Of a DNA stretch of 64,000 nucleotides, positions 20,288 through 29,230 are shown piece after piece (within the stretch, counting starts at the first letter, position 1; every line of letters starts with the position of its first letter). The notes beneath the pieces were generated by a model. That model worked only from the letters and a program-made list of their open reading frames with translations. It ran no database searches and had not been told where the DNA came from. The DNA is from Myxococcus fulvus (GTDB lineage Bacteria > Myxococcota > Myxococcia > Myxococcales > Myxococcaceae): contig NZ_FOIB01000003.1 in NCBI RefSeq assembly GCF_900111765.1, forward strand, positions 1-64,000, in the 5' to 3' direction. Both the position numbers and the translations under genes were made by a program.

Positions 20288-20902
20288 TTGGCCAGGAAAA
20301 AGTTCATCGCCATCGCGGGCAACATCGGCGCCGGGAAGACGGAGCTCACGTCCTTCTTGTGCCGGAAGTACGGGCTGACACCGTCCTTCGAGCCCAATGA
20401 CCAGAACCCCTATCTCGCGGACTTCTACAAGGACATGAAGACGTGGGCCTTCCGCTCACAGCTCTTCTTCCTCACGCACAAGTTCCGCCTCCACCGGGAG
20501 TTGGAGCGCACGTCCGGTACCGTGTTGCGGGACCGCACCCTCTACGAGGACGCGGAGATCTTCGCGAAGAACCTCCACCGCCAGCGGCTCATCGACAAGC
20601 GGGACTGGAAGACGTACTGCGAGCTGTACGAGACCATCTCCGAGTCGCTGCGGCCCCCCGACTTGATGATCTACCTGCGCTGCCCGGTCCCGACGCTCAA
20701 GGCGCGCATCCGCCTGCGCGGCAGGTCCATGGAGAAGGACATCCCCACCCGCTACCTCCAGCGCCTCAATGCCCTGTATGAGGAATGGTTCGGTGCCTAC
20801 CGGTTGTCTCCAGTGCTGGTGCTGGCCACCGACAAGCTCGACTACCTGACCAATCTGGTGGACCGCGTGGACCTCTTTCAGCAAATCGAGAAGCACCTGT
20901 GA
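20288..20902 (+). CDS. Deoxynucleoside kinase (dNK/dCK-dGK family)
   Basis: 204 residues from TTG 20288 (MARKKFIAIAGNIGAGKTEL), which starts just before the P-loop as in the family; an ATG at 20210 would add a non-family leader. P-loop GNIGAGKT (11-18), the RDRTLYED segment with the catalytic-side arginine, and the lid RIRLRGRSMEKDIP support phosphorylation of a deoxynucleoside by ATP for dNTP salvage. Substrate choice (dA, dC or dG) cannot be told. The stop overlaps the next start (TGATG). Confidence 0.87.
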   Translation: MARKKFIAIAGNIGAGKTELTSFLCRKYGLTPSFEPNDQNPYLADFYKDMKTWAFRSQLFFLTHKFRLHRELERTSGTVLRDRTLYEDAEIFAKNLHRQRLIDKRDWKTYCELYETISESLRPPDLMIYLRCPVPTLKARIRLRGRSMEKDIPTRYLQRLNALYEEWFGAYRLSPVLVLATDKLDYLTNLVDRVDLFQQIEKHL

Positions 20903-22074
20903 TGGAGGTCTACCTCCTGGCGACCGAGCAGGAAGGGCCCGTGCCGTTGGATGCCCTGCGGGCCTCGTTCGCGACCGATGAGGTGGAGTTCACCCCGGAC
21001 GAGGATGCCCAGGGGTTCGTGCTCCGGGCGGACAGCTCGGAGGTGCGGGTCCGGCTGACGGTGGGCCCCGAGGGCCTGCCGAAGTTCAACAAGGCGGCCT
21101 ACAGCGGCAGCCCGGAGGCCTTCGCGCGGCTGGGCAAGGCGCGCGCGTACTACCACCTGTCGCTGGAGCCGGGTGGGGCGCAGCCCACGCTGCCGGTGTT
21201 CGAGGCGCTCTGGGCGGTGCGCACCCTGTTGGAGCACGTGCCCGGCGTCCTGGTGGACCTGGCGGCCTACAAGCTGCACGAGCCCGAGGACGTGGTGGAG
21301 ATCACCGAGCTGGACTTCGACATCCGGGACCACGTCCACCTGCACGCGGTGGAGGTGACGGAGGGCGACACCCCGCTGTGGGTTCACTCGCACGGGATGG
21401 AGAAGTTCGGGGCGCGTGACTTGGAGATCTTCCACCTGGCGGAGCAGGACCTGCTGCCGGCGGAGAGCTTCCTGCACGAGCTGTGCACGGACCTGGCCTT
21501 CGGGCAGGGGCCGGCGCTGCGCTCGCAGGTGGGCACCAGCGAGGGGCAGGCCTTCATGGTGGTGCCGTCCGAGGAGGCCCGGGCGAACCTGCTCGGCGTG
21601 CCGCTGGAGACCTTCGAGGGTCATGAGGGGCTGTTCCTCACGGTGGTGTCGCCCCTGGGGCGGCACAACACGTCCCAGCTGCTGGCGCCCTACCGGGAGC
21701 GCTTCTCGCAGGAGCCTGAGGAGCAGACGGAGTCCATGCGCCGGGAGGCCCAGGCGCTGCTGCCCGCGTTCCTGGCGCGCTTCCAGCGCCGGGGGCTGAT
21801 GGAGCCGCTCACCTTCCTCGTGCGGGCGCCGTTCGACACCCACCCGGATGGGAACAAGGTGGTGGAGAACCTGTGGCTGGAGCTGATGGCCCGGGACGAC
21901 GGCAGCCTCGTGGGCAAGCTGGTGGATGGCGCGGTGCACACCACGGAGTGGCGCAAGGGCGCCCACGTGGAGGTCGAGGAGACCCAGGTCAACGCGCTGG
22001 CGCTCAGCCGCGAGGGCCGGGCCCTGGACGAGTCGGAGATCCGGGCCCTGCTCAACGCAGAGCGGCCGATGTAG
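20902..22074 (+). CDS. DUF2314-like protein of unknown function
   Basis: 390 residues. The C-terminal 90 (WLELMARDDGSLVGKLVDGA onward to QVNALALSR) resemble DUF2314, a domain found in uncharacterised and some immunity-type proteins; the N-terminal 250 resemble the DUF4026 type that often accompanies it. No signal peptide, membrane segment or catalytic motif is seen. The ATG shares one base with the kinase stop, so the two are co-translated; a functional link to nucleotide salvage is not evident. Confidence 0.7.
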   Translation: MEVYLLATEQEGPVPLDALRASFATDEVEFTPDEDAQGFVLRADSSEVRVRLTVGPEGLPKFNKAAYSGSPEAFARLGKARAYYHLSLEPGGAQPTLPVFEALWAVRTLLEHVPGVLVDLAAYKLHEPEDVVEITELDFDIRDHVHLHAVEVTEGDTPLWVHSHGMEKFGARDLEIFHLAEQDLLPAESFLHELCTDLAFGQGPALRSQVGTSEGQAFMVVPSEEARANLLGVPLETFEGHEGLFLTVVSPLGRHNTSQLLAPYRERFSQEPEEQTESMRREAQALLPAFLARFQRRGLMEPLTFLVRAPFDTHPDGNKVVENLWLELMARDDGSLVGKLVDGAVHTTEWRKGAHVEVEETQVNALALSREGRALDESEIRALLNAERPM

Positions 22075-22128
22075 TGCGACGCGGCGCCGCTTGCCCGCGT
22101 CGTCCAGGGCGCTAGGCTCGCGCGCCGC

Positions 22129-23844
22129 ATGCCCGCACTCCTGCTGCTCACCGGCCCGTCCGCCGGGCGCCATTACGAGGTGCTCTCGGACATGGCCATC
22201 GGCCGCAGCCCGTCCTGCGAAATCCCCCTGCGGGATGACCAGGTCTCGCGCAAGCATGCCCAGCTCACCGTGCACGAGGGGCAGGTCCGGCTGACGGACC
22301 TGGACTCGCGCAACGGGACGCTCGTCAACGGCGCTCGCATCAGCGGGCAGGTGGTGCTGCAGCCGGGAGACCGCGTCCGGGTGGGCTCCACGATGGCCGT
22401 GTTCGAGCCGGCGCCGGTGACGCTGGTGGAGGGCGGGCCGACGTCGCCGGGGCATGTGCCCATCGAGGAGGTGCTGCCTCACGTGGGCGCGGCGGCGGCG
22501 CTGTACTCGGCGGGCACCGCGCTCCTGGGCGCCACCAGCGAGGCCATGGTGCTGCGCAGGTTGGCGGACGAGACGGCGCGGGCGCTCAGCGCGGACCGGG
22601 CCGCGGCGCTGCTCGGGAGCAACACGGGCCTGCTCACCGCGGCGGTGTCGGGCGCGGACGCGGTGGCCGTGCCCCGCTCGCTCGCGCAGGTGGCGTTGGA
22701 CCGCAAGGAGCTGGTGCAGGCGGAGACGGAGATGTGCGCGCCGCTGGTGGCTTCGGGTGGCAAGCCGTTCGGCGTCATCTACGCGACGCGGGCGGACTCG
22801 TCGTTCACCGGTGGGGAGGGACAACTGCTCGCCGCGTTGGGGCGGTTGGGAGGCGAGGCGTATACGGCGGTGCGCTCGCGGGTGGAGGCGGAGGCGCCGG
22901 TGCCCGTGCTGCTCGGGACGTCCAGGCCGCTGCGCGCGCTCGCGGATGCGGCGCGACGGGCCGCCAACAGCGCCGCGCCGGTGGTGCTGCATGGCGAGCC
23001 GGGCACGGGCAAGACGCTGATGGCGCGTGTCATCCATGCCCGCTCTCCGCGCGCGCTGGAACCCCTGGTGACGGTGGACTGCCGTCTGCCACAGGAGGCC
23101 GTGGAGGAGGCCCTGTTCGGCCGCGCCAGCGCGCCTGGACAGCCTCCGGTGGCGTCCGCGTTGCTGCGCGCGGACCGGGGCTCGCTGCTGCTCCAGCATG
23201 TCGAGGCGCTGCCTCGCGCCACGGCGGAGCGGTTGGTGCGGCTGCTGGCCCGACGGACGGCCCCCGCGCGGCAGGGCGGCGAGGAGCCCGTGGACGTGCG
23301 GCTGCTCGTCACGTCGTTGGCTCCGGTGGCGACGCTGGGCTCCAAGGGCGAGGTGGACGCGGCCCTGGCCCGGGCGCTGATGGGCTTCGAGCTGGAGGTG
23401 CCGGCGCTGCGGGAGCGGCGTGCGGATGTGATGGCGCTGCTCGAGGGGTTCCTGGCGCGTGCCTCGCGTCGGGTGCGCAGTGAGCCTCCGACGCTGGGGC
23501 CCGATGCCCGCCGGCTGCTGACGGACTATCCGTGGCCCCACAACGTCCGTGAGCTGGAGCTCGTGGGCGAGCGGCTGGGATTGCTGTACGCGGGGGCCCG
23601 CGTGGGCGCGCTGCACCTGCCTCCCGAGGTGCAGCAGGGCGCGGCGGCGAGTGATGCGCAGACGCTGCAGGCGCGTGTCGGGAGGCTCGAGCGCGACGCC
23701 ATCGCGGAGGCGCTCCGTGAGGCGGGCGGAAAGAAGGTTCGCGCCGCGGCACTGCTCGGAATCAGCCGGCCCACGCTGGACAAGAAGATCGAGGAGTACG
23801 GCCTGTCGGTGGAGCGCGGACGGCGAGGTGAGGACGGGCGCTGA
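22129..23844 (+). CDS. FHA-AAA-Fis-type regulator with degenerate sigma-54 activator motifs
   Basis: 571 residues. FHA domain 1-95 with phosphothreonine-binding residues (GRS 25-27, SRKH 40-43, RNGT 61-64); GAF-like middle (about 110-250); AAA+ domain (255-480) with intact Walker A GEPGTGKT (289-296). The GAFTGA loop that contacts sigma-54 is absent (GRASAPGQPP at 331-340) and Walker B is SLLLQH in place of a hhhhDE pattern (352-357). A Fis-like HTH closes the protein (VRAAALLGISRPTLDKKIEE). It is built like a kinase-responsive enhancer-binding protein but probably does not drive sigma-54 itself. Confidence 0.88.
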   Translation: MPALLLLTGPSAGRHYEVLSDMAIGRSPSCEIPLRDDQVSRKHAQLTVHEGQVRLTDLDSRNGTLVNGARISGQVVLQPGDRVRVGSTMAVFEPAPVTLVEGGPTSPGHVPIEEVLPHVGAAAALYSAGTALLGATSEAMVLRRLADETARALSADRAAALLGSNTGLLTAAVSGADAVAVPRSLAQVALDRKELVQAETEMCAPLVASGGKPFGVIYATRADSSFTGGEGQLLAALGRLGGEAYTAVRSRVEAEAPVPVLLGTSRPLRALADAARRAANSAAPVVLHGEPGTGKTLMARVIHARSPRALEPLVTVDCRLPQEAVEEALFGRASAPGQPPVASALLRADRGSLLLQHVEALPRATAERLVRLLARRTAPARQGGEEPVDVRLLVTSLAPVATLGSKGEVDAALARALMGFELEVPALRERRADVMALLEGFLARASRRVRSEPPTLGPDARRLLTDYPWPHNVRELELVGERLGLLYAGARVGALHLPPEVQQGAAASDAQTLQARVGRLERDAIAEALREAGGKKVRAAALLGISRPTLDKKIEEYGLSVERGRRGEDGR

Positions 23845-24213
23845 CGGCGAGCGAGGCTCTGTTTCCGTCTTCGAGTTGTCGCTCCTCGATGCGAAGAAGG
23901 CGAAGGGCCTCTTCGCGATGAAGAGGGCAGCGAGGCGAGGACGGGTGGTGCTGACAGCGGACGCAGCTTTCCCGTCTCCGAGCAGTCACTGCTCGATGCG
24001 AAGGACCTCTTCGCGATGAGAGGAGAGGTCAGCGAGGACGCAGCCTTGCCTCGATGCGGCGTGGCCCTCGATGATGAGGGCCACGCTGTATGGAAGGGGC
24101 CGGGAAACTGCTGCGGCTCACTCCAGGCGCCCTTGCTGCCCGTGTCTCGAGCTCGGAGGTCCCTTGGTCGCGCCGAGGGAACTGACGCGTAGAATCGCGC
24201 TGCGTTCGTCCGC
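23845..24213. repeat. Intergenic region with imperfect 107-base direct repeats and hairpins
   Basis: A 369-base gene-free stretch between convergent genes. Two imperfect copies of a unit start at 23864 and 23971 (107-base period), sharing CTCGATGCGAAG, CCTCTTCGCGATGA and CAGCGAGGACG; a third partial copy may start near 24045. Each unit contains an inverted repeat (CCTCTTC-GCGAT-GAAGAGG at 23908-23926 in copy one). It resembles a repetitive extragenic element more than decayed coding sequence. The rest (24087-24213) shows nothing recognisable. Confidence 0.55.
24059..24086. terminator. Perfect hairpin between convergent genes
   Basis: 11-bp perfect stem GCGTGGCCCTC/GAGGGCCACGC with a six-base loop (GATGAT). 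No T tract on either strand. Placed between the FHA regulator (+) and the EamA permease (-), it could terminate either. Confidence 0.5.
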
Positions 24214-25122
24214 TCACTTCCTGCGGCTGAGCAGCACGCCCCCGAGGATGAGCGCAGCGCCCAGCGCCTGGAGCCACGTGGGCCGCTCGCCGCGCACGCC
24301 CCACGCCGTGAGCGCCGCGACCACGGGCACGCCCGTGTTGTAGAGCGATGCGCGGGCGCTGCCGACCTGCTGCACGGTGCGTCCCCAGATGAAGTAGCTG
24401 AGCACCAGCGGCACGAGCGCCGAGTACACCACGCCGGCCCACGCCCCGAAGCCGATGCTCCCGACGTCCAGCGCGAGCACCTCCGGCACGCCCGCGAGCA
24501 CCACACCCGGCGCACCCGTCAGCATGGTGATGGCGGTGATGCGCAGCGCCGACACCTCGTTGCCCACCGAGCGGATGCCCACCGTGTAGAGGGCCCAGCA
24601 CGCGCACGCCCCCAGGATGAGTCCGTCCCCCAGGCGCGTTCCGGTGCCCAGCGAGGGACCTCGCGCGGCGACCACCAGCACCATCCCCACCACCGCCAGC
24701 GACATGCCCATCACCAGCGGACGGCTCGGACGCTCCACGCCCAGCGCCGCGCCCAACGCCGCCACCAGCACCGGCGTCACCGCCGTCAGCAGACCGCTGT
24801 TCGCCGCCGTCGTGTTCGCCAGGCCCAGGATGAAGCACAGCTGGTACAGCGTGTTCCCCACCAACCCCAGCGCCGCGAGCTTGAGGAACACCGGCCGACT
24901 CAGCGGCTTCCATCCCTCCACCACGAGCAGCAGCGCGGCCATGGCCACCGACGCGATGGCGAAGCGCACCGCCATGAAGGCGAGCGGCGGAATCGTTCCC
25001 AGCGCCTCCTTCACCACCGTGTAGTTGGTGCCCCAGACAACGACGACACACAGGATGGCCACGTCATTCGCGGAGAAGGTGCGAGACGGCGCGGCGGGAG
25101 CGCTGGTGACAGTCGTGGACAC
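24214..25122 (-). CDS. EamA/DMT-family permease
   Basis: 302 residues from GTG at 25122 (STTVTSAPAAPSRTFSANDV after the start); a TTG at 25197 would add 25 residues without hydrophobicity. Ten hydrophobic helices in two EamA repeats, with the family landmarks VVWGTNYTVVKEALGTIPPL near the N-terminus and ALVPLVLSYFIWGRTVQQVG in the second half. DMT permeases export or import small metabolites across the inner membrane; the substrate cannot be inferred. Confidence 0.9.
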   Translation of the reverse strand: MSTTVTSAPAAPSRTFSANDVAILCVVVVWGTNYTVVKEALGTIPPLAFMAVRFAIASVAMAALLLVVEGWKPLSRPVFLKLAALGLVGNTLYQLCFILGLANTTAANSGLLTAVTPVLVAALGAALGVERPSRPLVMGMSLAVVGMVLVVAARGPSLGTGTRLGDGLILGACACWALYTVGIRSVGNEVSALRITAITMLTGAPGVVLAGVPEVLALDVGSIGFGAWAGVVYSALVPLVLSYFIWGRTVQQVGSARASLYNTGVPVVAALTAWGVRGERPTWLQALGAALILGGVLLSRRK

Positions 25123-25223
25123 GGCGCGCGAGGGAATAAGGCCCGGCACTCCGGCGTGCAAGCCGACGTTTCCGCGCGCGCCTCGCTTGTGCCCCAACGA
25201 CAGCCATGGCTTAACCGCGCGTC

Positions 25224-26135
25224 ATGGACCTACGCTTTTCGGACGAGGTGCGTCGCGCCCTCGACTCGCACCAGCCCGTCGTCGCGCTCGAGACGAGTGT
25301 GGTGGCTCAGGGACTTCCCTATCCGGACAACCTCGCCGCGGCCCGCGCCTGTGAAGAGGCCATCCGCCGCACCGGCGCCGTGCCCGCCGCGACCGCCGTG
25401 GTCGATGGTCAGGTGTGCATCGGCCTGGAGGACGTGCAGCTGCGCCGGCTGGCCGAGGGCAAGGAGAAGCTCTTGAAGCTCGGCTCTCGTGACCTGGCCA
25501 TCGCCGTGGCCACGCGCGCCACGGGCGGCACCACCGTCAGCGCCACGTGCGAGCTGGCCGCCGCGGCCGGCATCCGCGTCTTCTCCACGGGCGGCATCGG
25601 CGGCGTCCACCGGGGCGCCTCCGAGCACTGGGACATCTCGCAGGACATCGGCGCGTTGGCGCGCTTCCCCGTGGCCGTGGTGTGCGCGGGCGCCAAGTCC
25701 GTGCTGGATCTGCCCAAGACGATGGAGCTCCTGGAGACCGCGGGCGTGCCCGTCATCGGCGTGGGCACGCGCGAGCTGCCGTCCTTCCACAGCCGCGAGT
25801 CCGGCATCCAACTGGAGCACAGCGTGGGGGATGTGGCGACGGCCGCGCGCATCGCTCGGGCTCGCTTCGAGACGCTGGGGCAGGGCGGGGTGCTCTACAC
25901 CGTGCCGCCGCCGGAGGAGACGGCGCTGCCCAGGCACGAGGTGGAGCTGCAGATCGCCTCCACGCTCGCGGAGGCGGAACGTCAGGGCATCCGTGGCAAG
26001 GACGTGACGCCGTTCCTGCTGCGCGAGCTGGGCACTCGCACGGGCGGCAAGACGCTCAAGGCCAACCTCGCGCTGCTCGCCAACAACGCCCGCTTCGCCG
26101 GACAGCTCGCCGTGGCCTACTCGCGCGGAGACTGA
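25224..26135 (+). CDS. psuG: Pseudouridine-5'-phosphate glycosidase
   Basis: 303 residues; reversibly cleaves pseudouridine 5'-phosphate to uracil and ribose 5-phosphate. The N-terminus (VVALETSVVAQGLPYPDNLA), GGTTVSATCELAAAAGIRVF, STGGIGGVHRGA, WDISQDIGALARFPVAVVCA and GAKSVLDLPKTMELLET match PsuG throughout, including the catalytic Lys region. No psuK kinase or nucleoside transporter lies beside it. It is convergent with the next gene across 15 bases. Confidence 0.94.
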   Translation: MDLRFSDEVRRALDSHQPVVALETSVVAQGLPYPDNLAAARACEEAIRRTGAVPAATAVVDGQVCIGLEDVQLRRLAEGKEKLLKLGSRDLAIAVATRATGGTTVSATCELAAAAGIRVFSTGGIGGVHRGASEHWDISQDIGALARFPVAVVCAGAKSVLDLPKTMELLETAGVPVIGVGTRELPSFHSRESGIQLEHSVGDVATAARIARARFETLGQGGVLYTVPPPEETALPRHEVELQIASTLAEAERQGIRGKDVTPFLLRELGTRTGGKTLKANLALLANNARFAGQLAVAYSRGD

Positions 26136-26150
26136 GCCCGCGCGCGTCGT

Positions 26151-26636
26151 CTACTCCTGGAACCAGCGCATCATCGTCTCGAGCTCGCGGCGGTCCACCT
26201 CGTCGAAGGTGGACTTGCTCGCGGAGTCGATGTCCAGCACGGCGATGAGCTCGCGGTTCTTCCCGTACACGGGCACGACGATCTCCGACGCGGAGCGCGC
26301 GTCACAGGCGATGTGCCCGGGGAAGGCGTGTACGTCCGCCACCACCTGCGTCTCGCCCTTCTCCGCGGCCGTGCCGCACACGCCCTTGCCGAACTTGATC
26401 TCCAGGCACCCCAGCGTGCCCTGGTAGGGGCCCACGCGCAGCAGCTTGCCCGGCGTCACCACCCGGTAGAAGCCCGTCCACAAGTGGCCGAAGGCGTGGT
26501 GGATGAGGCAGCTCATCGTCGCCATGCCAGCGATGGGGTCGTCGATGCCGGCGAGCGCGGCCTTCACGTGCTGCTGAAGCTCCTCGTACGCCTGCGCCTT
26601 GGGAACCGCGACCAGGTTCAGCGTGATTTCCGCCAT
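26151..26636 (-). CDS. msrC: Free methionine-(R)-sulfoxide reductase (GAF type)
   Basis: 161 residues forming one GAF domain. The fRMsr signature is complete: C77 in GTLGCLEI, C87 in GKGVCGTA and C111 in FPGHIACDARSASEIVVPV, the three cysteines used in the family's sulfenate/disulfide chemistry; C43 is extra. It reduces free L-methionine-R-sulfoxide with thioredoxin-type reductant in the cytoplasm. Single gene, divergent from the sirtuin gene across 102 bases. Confidence 0.92.
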   Translation of the reverse strand: MAEITLNLVAVPKAQAYEELQQHVKAALAGIDDPIAGMATMSCLIHHAFGHLWTGFYRVVTPGKLLRVGPYQGTLGCLEIKFGKGVCGTAAEKGETQVVADVHAFPGHIACDARSASEIVVPVYGKNRELIAVLDIDSASKSTFDEVDRRELETMMRWFQE

Positions 26637-26738
26637 GATGGGCTCCTTCGAGCCAAGGGCCTGGCACCCGCGCGTCAGCCCCGGGTGCGGTCAACGTCCC
26701 GCTTCATAACCTGAATCCCATGTCGTGCAGGAGGCTCC

Positions 26739-27482
26739 ATGGAAACGCTCCTTCTTGATTCCAATACCTGGCTGCTCGTCCTCACCGGCGCCGGTGTCTC
26801 CGCCGAAAGCGGAGTGCCCACCTTCCGAGGAATGAACGGGTTGTGGGAGGACCAGCCCGTGACGGAGGTGGCCTCGCCACAGGGCTTCGCCAAGGACCCG
26901 CTGCGGGTGTGGCGCTTCTACTCGCAGCGCCGGGCCGGAGCGGCCGACGTCTCGCCGAACCCGGGCCACGACGCCCTGGTCGCATGGGAGCGCCACCTGG
27001 GAGACCGCTTCCTCCTGGCCACGCAGAACGTGGACGGCCTGCACCGCCGCGCCGGCAGCCAACGCGTGGTGGAGATGCACGGCAACCTCTTCACCTCCCG
27101 CTGCAGCAACCCCGACTGCACGCGCGCGCCCTTCCCGGACACCACCGTGTACGCGTCCGGCACCGTGCCCGGATGCAAGGAGTGTGGAGCCCTGCTCCGG
27201 CCCCACATCGTCTGGTTCGGCGAGCACCTGGACCCGGATGACCTCACGCGCATCGAGTCCTTCGCGGTGAAGGCGGTGCGCTCGGGTGGGCGCCTCGTCT
27301 TCCTCGCGGCCGGGACGTCCGGCGCCGTGTATCCGGCGGCGGGCATGGTGGACAACGTGCGGGCCGCGGGCGGAGAGACGTGGCTCGTGAACCTGGATGC
27401 GTCGGAGAACGCCTCCAGCTTCGAGCACTTCGTCCAGGGCAAGAGCGGTGAGGTGCTGCCGAAGCTGGGCCGGCTCGTCTGA
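26739..27482 (+). CDS. cobB: NAD-dependent protein deacylase, class III sirtuin
   Basis: 247 residues. NAD-binding GAGVSAESGVPTFRG (17-31), TQNVDGLH (95-102), catalytic H114 in VEMHGN, zinc ligands C122, C127, C146 and C149. Y61-x-x-R64 in FYSQRR is the class III signature that allows removal of succinyl/malonyl groups as well as acetyl. Start ATG 26739 follows GGAGG. Monocistronic, with a hairpin after it and a convergent kinase gene. Confidence 0.93.
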   Translation: METLLLDSNTWLLVLTGAGVSAESGVPTFRGMNGLWEDQPVTEVASPQGFAKDPLRVWRFYSQRRAGAADVSPNPGHDALVAWERHLGDRFLLATQNVDGLHRRAGSQRVVEMHGNLFTSRCSNPDCTRAPFPDTTVYASGTVPGCKECGALLRPHIVWFGEHLDPDDLTRIESFAVKAVRSGGRLVFLAAGTSGAVYPAAGMVDNVRAAGGETWLVNLDASENASSFEHFVQGKSGEVLPKLGRLV

Positions 27483-27502
27483 GGACCCAGGCGTGAGGCC
27501 CG

Positions 27503-27529
27503 GGCTCCCTGTTCTCGTGACGGGGAGCC
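27503..27529. terminator. Hairpin between cobB and the kinase gene
   Basis: 7-bp stem GGCTCCC/GGGAGCC (27503-27509 and 27523-27529) with a 13-base loop, in a 56-base gap between convergent genes. No T tract; could serve either gene. Confidence 0.4.
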
Positions 27530-27538
27530 GGCGACGAC

Positions 27539-29230
27539 TCACTCGAAGACGTTGATCTCCTGCCCGGAGTTGGTCGGCCGGGTGGGGCGCGGCTTGGGCG
27601 GCGTGGCGGCGCGGATGGGCTCCAGCGACACGTCCACCGTCTGGCTGTCTCCCGCGACGCGGCTGAAGTTGAGCGAGCGCTCCTCCGACTTGTGGTTCGC
27701 CAGCCGGAAGGTGAGCTGGTGCGACTTGTCGCGCGGGAGCATCAGCTCGATGGGCGTGGTGCCGATCTGCTCCTCGCCCTCGAAGATGGCGGCGCCCGCA
27801 GGCGACGAGTTGAACTTCACCCGGATGGACTGCGCCGTGGGCGGCGTGTTCGCCGTCGTCGTCGGAGGGCTCGTGGGACGATCTCTCGGGACCTCGACGA
27901 CCTGCGTGGGGGGCGTCTTGGAGCCGCCCTGGCCTCCGATGACCACCGCGGCGGCGATGCCGAGCAGCAGCAACGGCACCACCACGAGGGCCGCCTTCTT
28001 GCCCGTGGACATGCCCTCCGGCTCGGGGGGCTCGGGAGGCGGGGCCTGGACCGGTGCGGGGCGCGCCGGGCCCTGACGGACGCGGCTGGGAGATGAGCCG
28101 CTGCCTCCAGGCACACCCGCCTGACTGCGGGCGACGACCACGTTGGACGGCGTGGAGCCACGGCCCGGTGCGCCGCCGGCGCGAGAACGCACGCCACTGC
28201 CGCTGCCCGCGGAGGGACGTCCGGCGCGACTGCTGGCCCGGCTGCCGCTGCCGCGCTCGTTGACGCCGGAGGAGGAGCCGCCGCTGGGCATCGCGTCGAA
28301 CTGCTCGGGCGTCGCGTCCGCGACCGAGTCCATCATCGCGTCGATGAACTCCTGCGCGTTCTGGTAGCGGTCGTCCTTCTCGGGCGCGAGCGCCTTCCGG
28401 AAGAACGCGTCCAGCGCGGGAGGGACGGGGGCGCCCTGGCGCTTGGTGTTGACCGCGGGCACCTGCTGCGTGAGCGACGCGGTGAGCGCCTTGCGCACGG
28501 TGTTCGCGCCGAACGGCGAGCTGCCCGTGAGGCAGAAGTAGAGCACGCCCGCCATCGAGTACAGGTCGGAGCGCTGGTCCACGGACTCACCGCCGGCCTG
28601 CTCCGGCGGCATGTACTGGGGCGTGCCCAGCACCTGGCCGGTGGAGGTGAGCTGCTCCTCCTCCTCGGCCTCGAGCGCCTTGACCAGACCGAAGTCCAGC
28701 ACCTTGACGAAGTCCCGCCCGCCCAGGTCCTGCACCATGATGTTGTGGGGCTTCAGGTCGCGGTGGACGCAGCCCTCTGCGTGCGCGTGCGCGAGACCCT
28801 GGGTGGCCTGCTCCAACAGGCTCGTCGCGCGGCGCAGGGACATGGGCCCCTCTCGCTTGACGACCTCCTTGAGGCTCTCTCCCTGGAGCAGCTCCATCAC
28901 GTAGTAGCAGGTGCCGTCGGGGGCGCGGCCGAAGTCGAAGATGGTGATGACGTTCGGGTGGCGCAGGCGGCTGGCGATCTCCGCCTCGCGGCGGAAGCGC
29001 TCGAAGAACTGGGGCGCGGCGGCGAGCGACGGGTTGAGCGTCTTGACGGCGACGGGGCGCTGCACCGAGGTCTGCGTGGCGCGGAACACCATGCCCATGC
29101 CGCCCTGGCCGAGCACGCTCTCAATCTTGTAGCGGCCATCGAGCACCTGGCCGATGAGCTGGAGGCTCTGGCCTGAGCAGAGGTGGTCGACGCCGTCGGT
29201 GCTTCCGCAATGGGGACAGGGGGCAGCCAT
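27539..29230 (-). CDS. Ser/Thr protein kinase with N-terminal zinc ribbon and C-terminal PEGA domain
   Basis: 563 residues from the ATG at 29230. A short Cys-containing start (C5, C8, C18), then the kinase domain (about 34-300): GQGGMGMVF, K63 in AVKTL, HRDLKPHN (catalytic D158), DFG (179-181). A Ser/Gly/Arg-rich linker (about 305-400), one TM helix (ALVVVPLLLLGIAAAVVIGG), then a periplasmic PEGA domain (SIRVKFNSSPAGAAIFEGEE). All catalytic residues are present, so it should be active. Such kinases are abundant in myxobacteria; it is divergent from the ABC-F gene. Confidence 0.93.
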   Translation of the reverse strand: MAAPCPHCGSTDGVDHLCSGQSLQLIGQVLDGRYKIESVLGQGGMGMVFRATQTSVQRPVAVKTLNPSLAAAPQFFERFRREAEIASRLRHPNVITIFDFGRAPDGTCYYVMELLQGESLKEVVKREGPMSLRRATSLLEQATQGLAHAHAEGCVHRDLKPHNIMVQDLGGRDFVKVLDFGLVKALEAEEEEQLTSTGQVLGTPQYMPPEQAGGESVDQRSDLYSMAGVLYFCLTGSSPFGANTVRKALTASLTQQVPAVNTKRQGAPVPPALDAFFRKALAPEKDDRYQNAQEFIDAMMDSVADATPEQFDAMPSGGSSSGVNERGSGSRASSRAGRPSAGSGSGVRSRAGGAPGRGSTPSNVVVARSQAGVPGGSGSSPSRVRQGPARPAPVQAPPPEPPEPEGMSTGKKAALVVVPLLLLGIAAAVVIGGQGGSKTPPTQVVEVPRDRPTSPPTTTANTPPTAQSIRVKFNSSPAGAAIFEGEEQIGTTPIELMLPRDKSHQLTFRLANHKSEERSLNFSRVAGDSQTVDVSLEPIRAATPPKPRPTRPTNSGQEINVFE

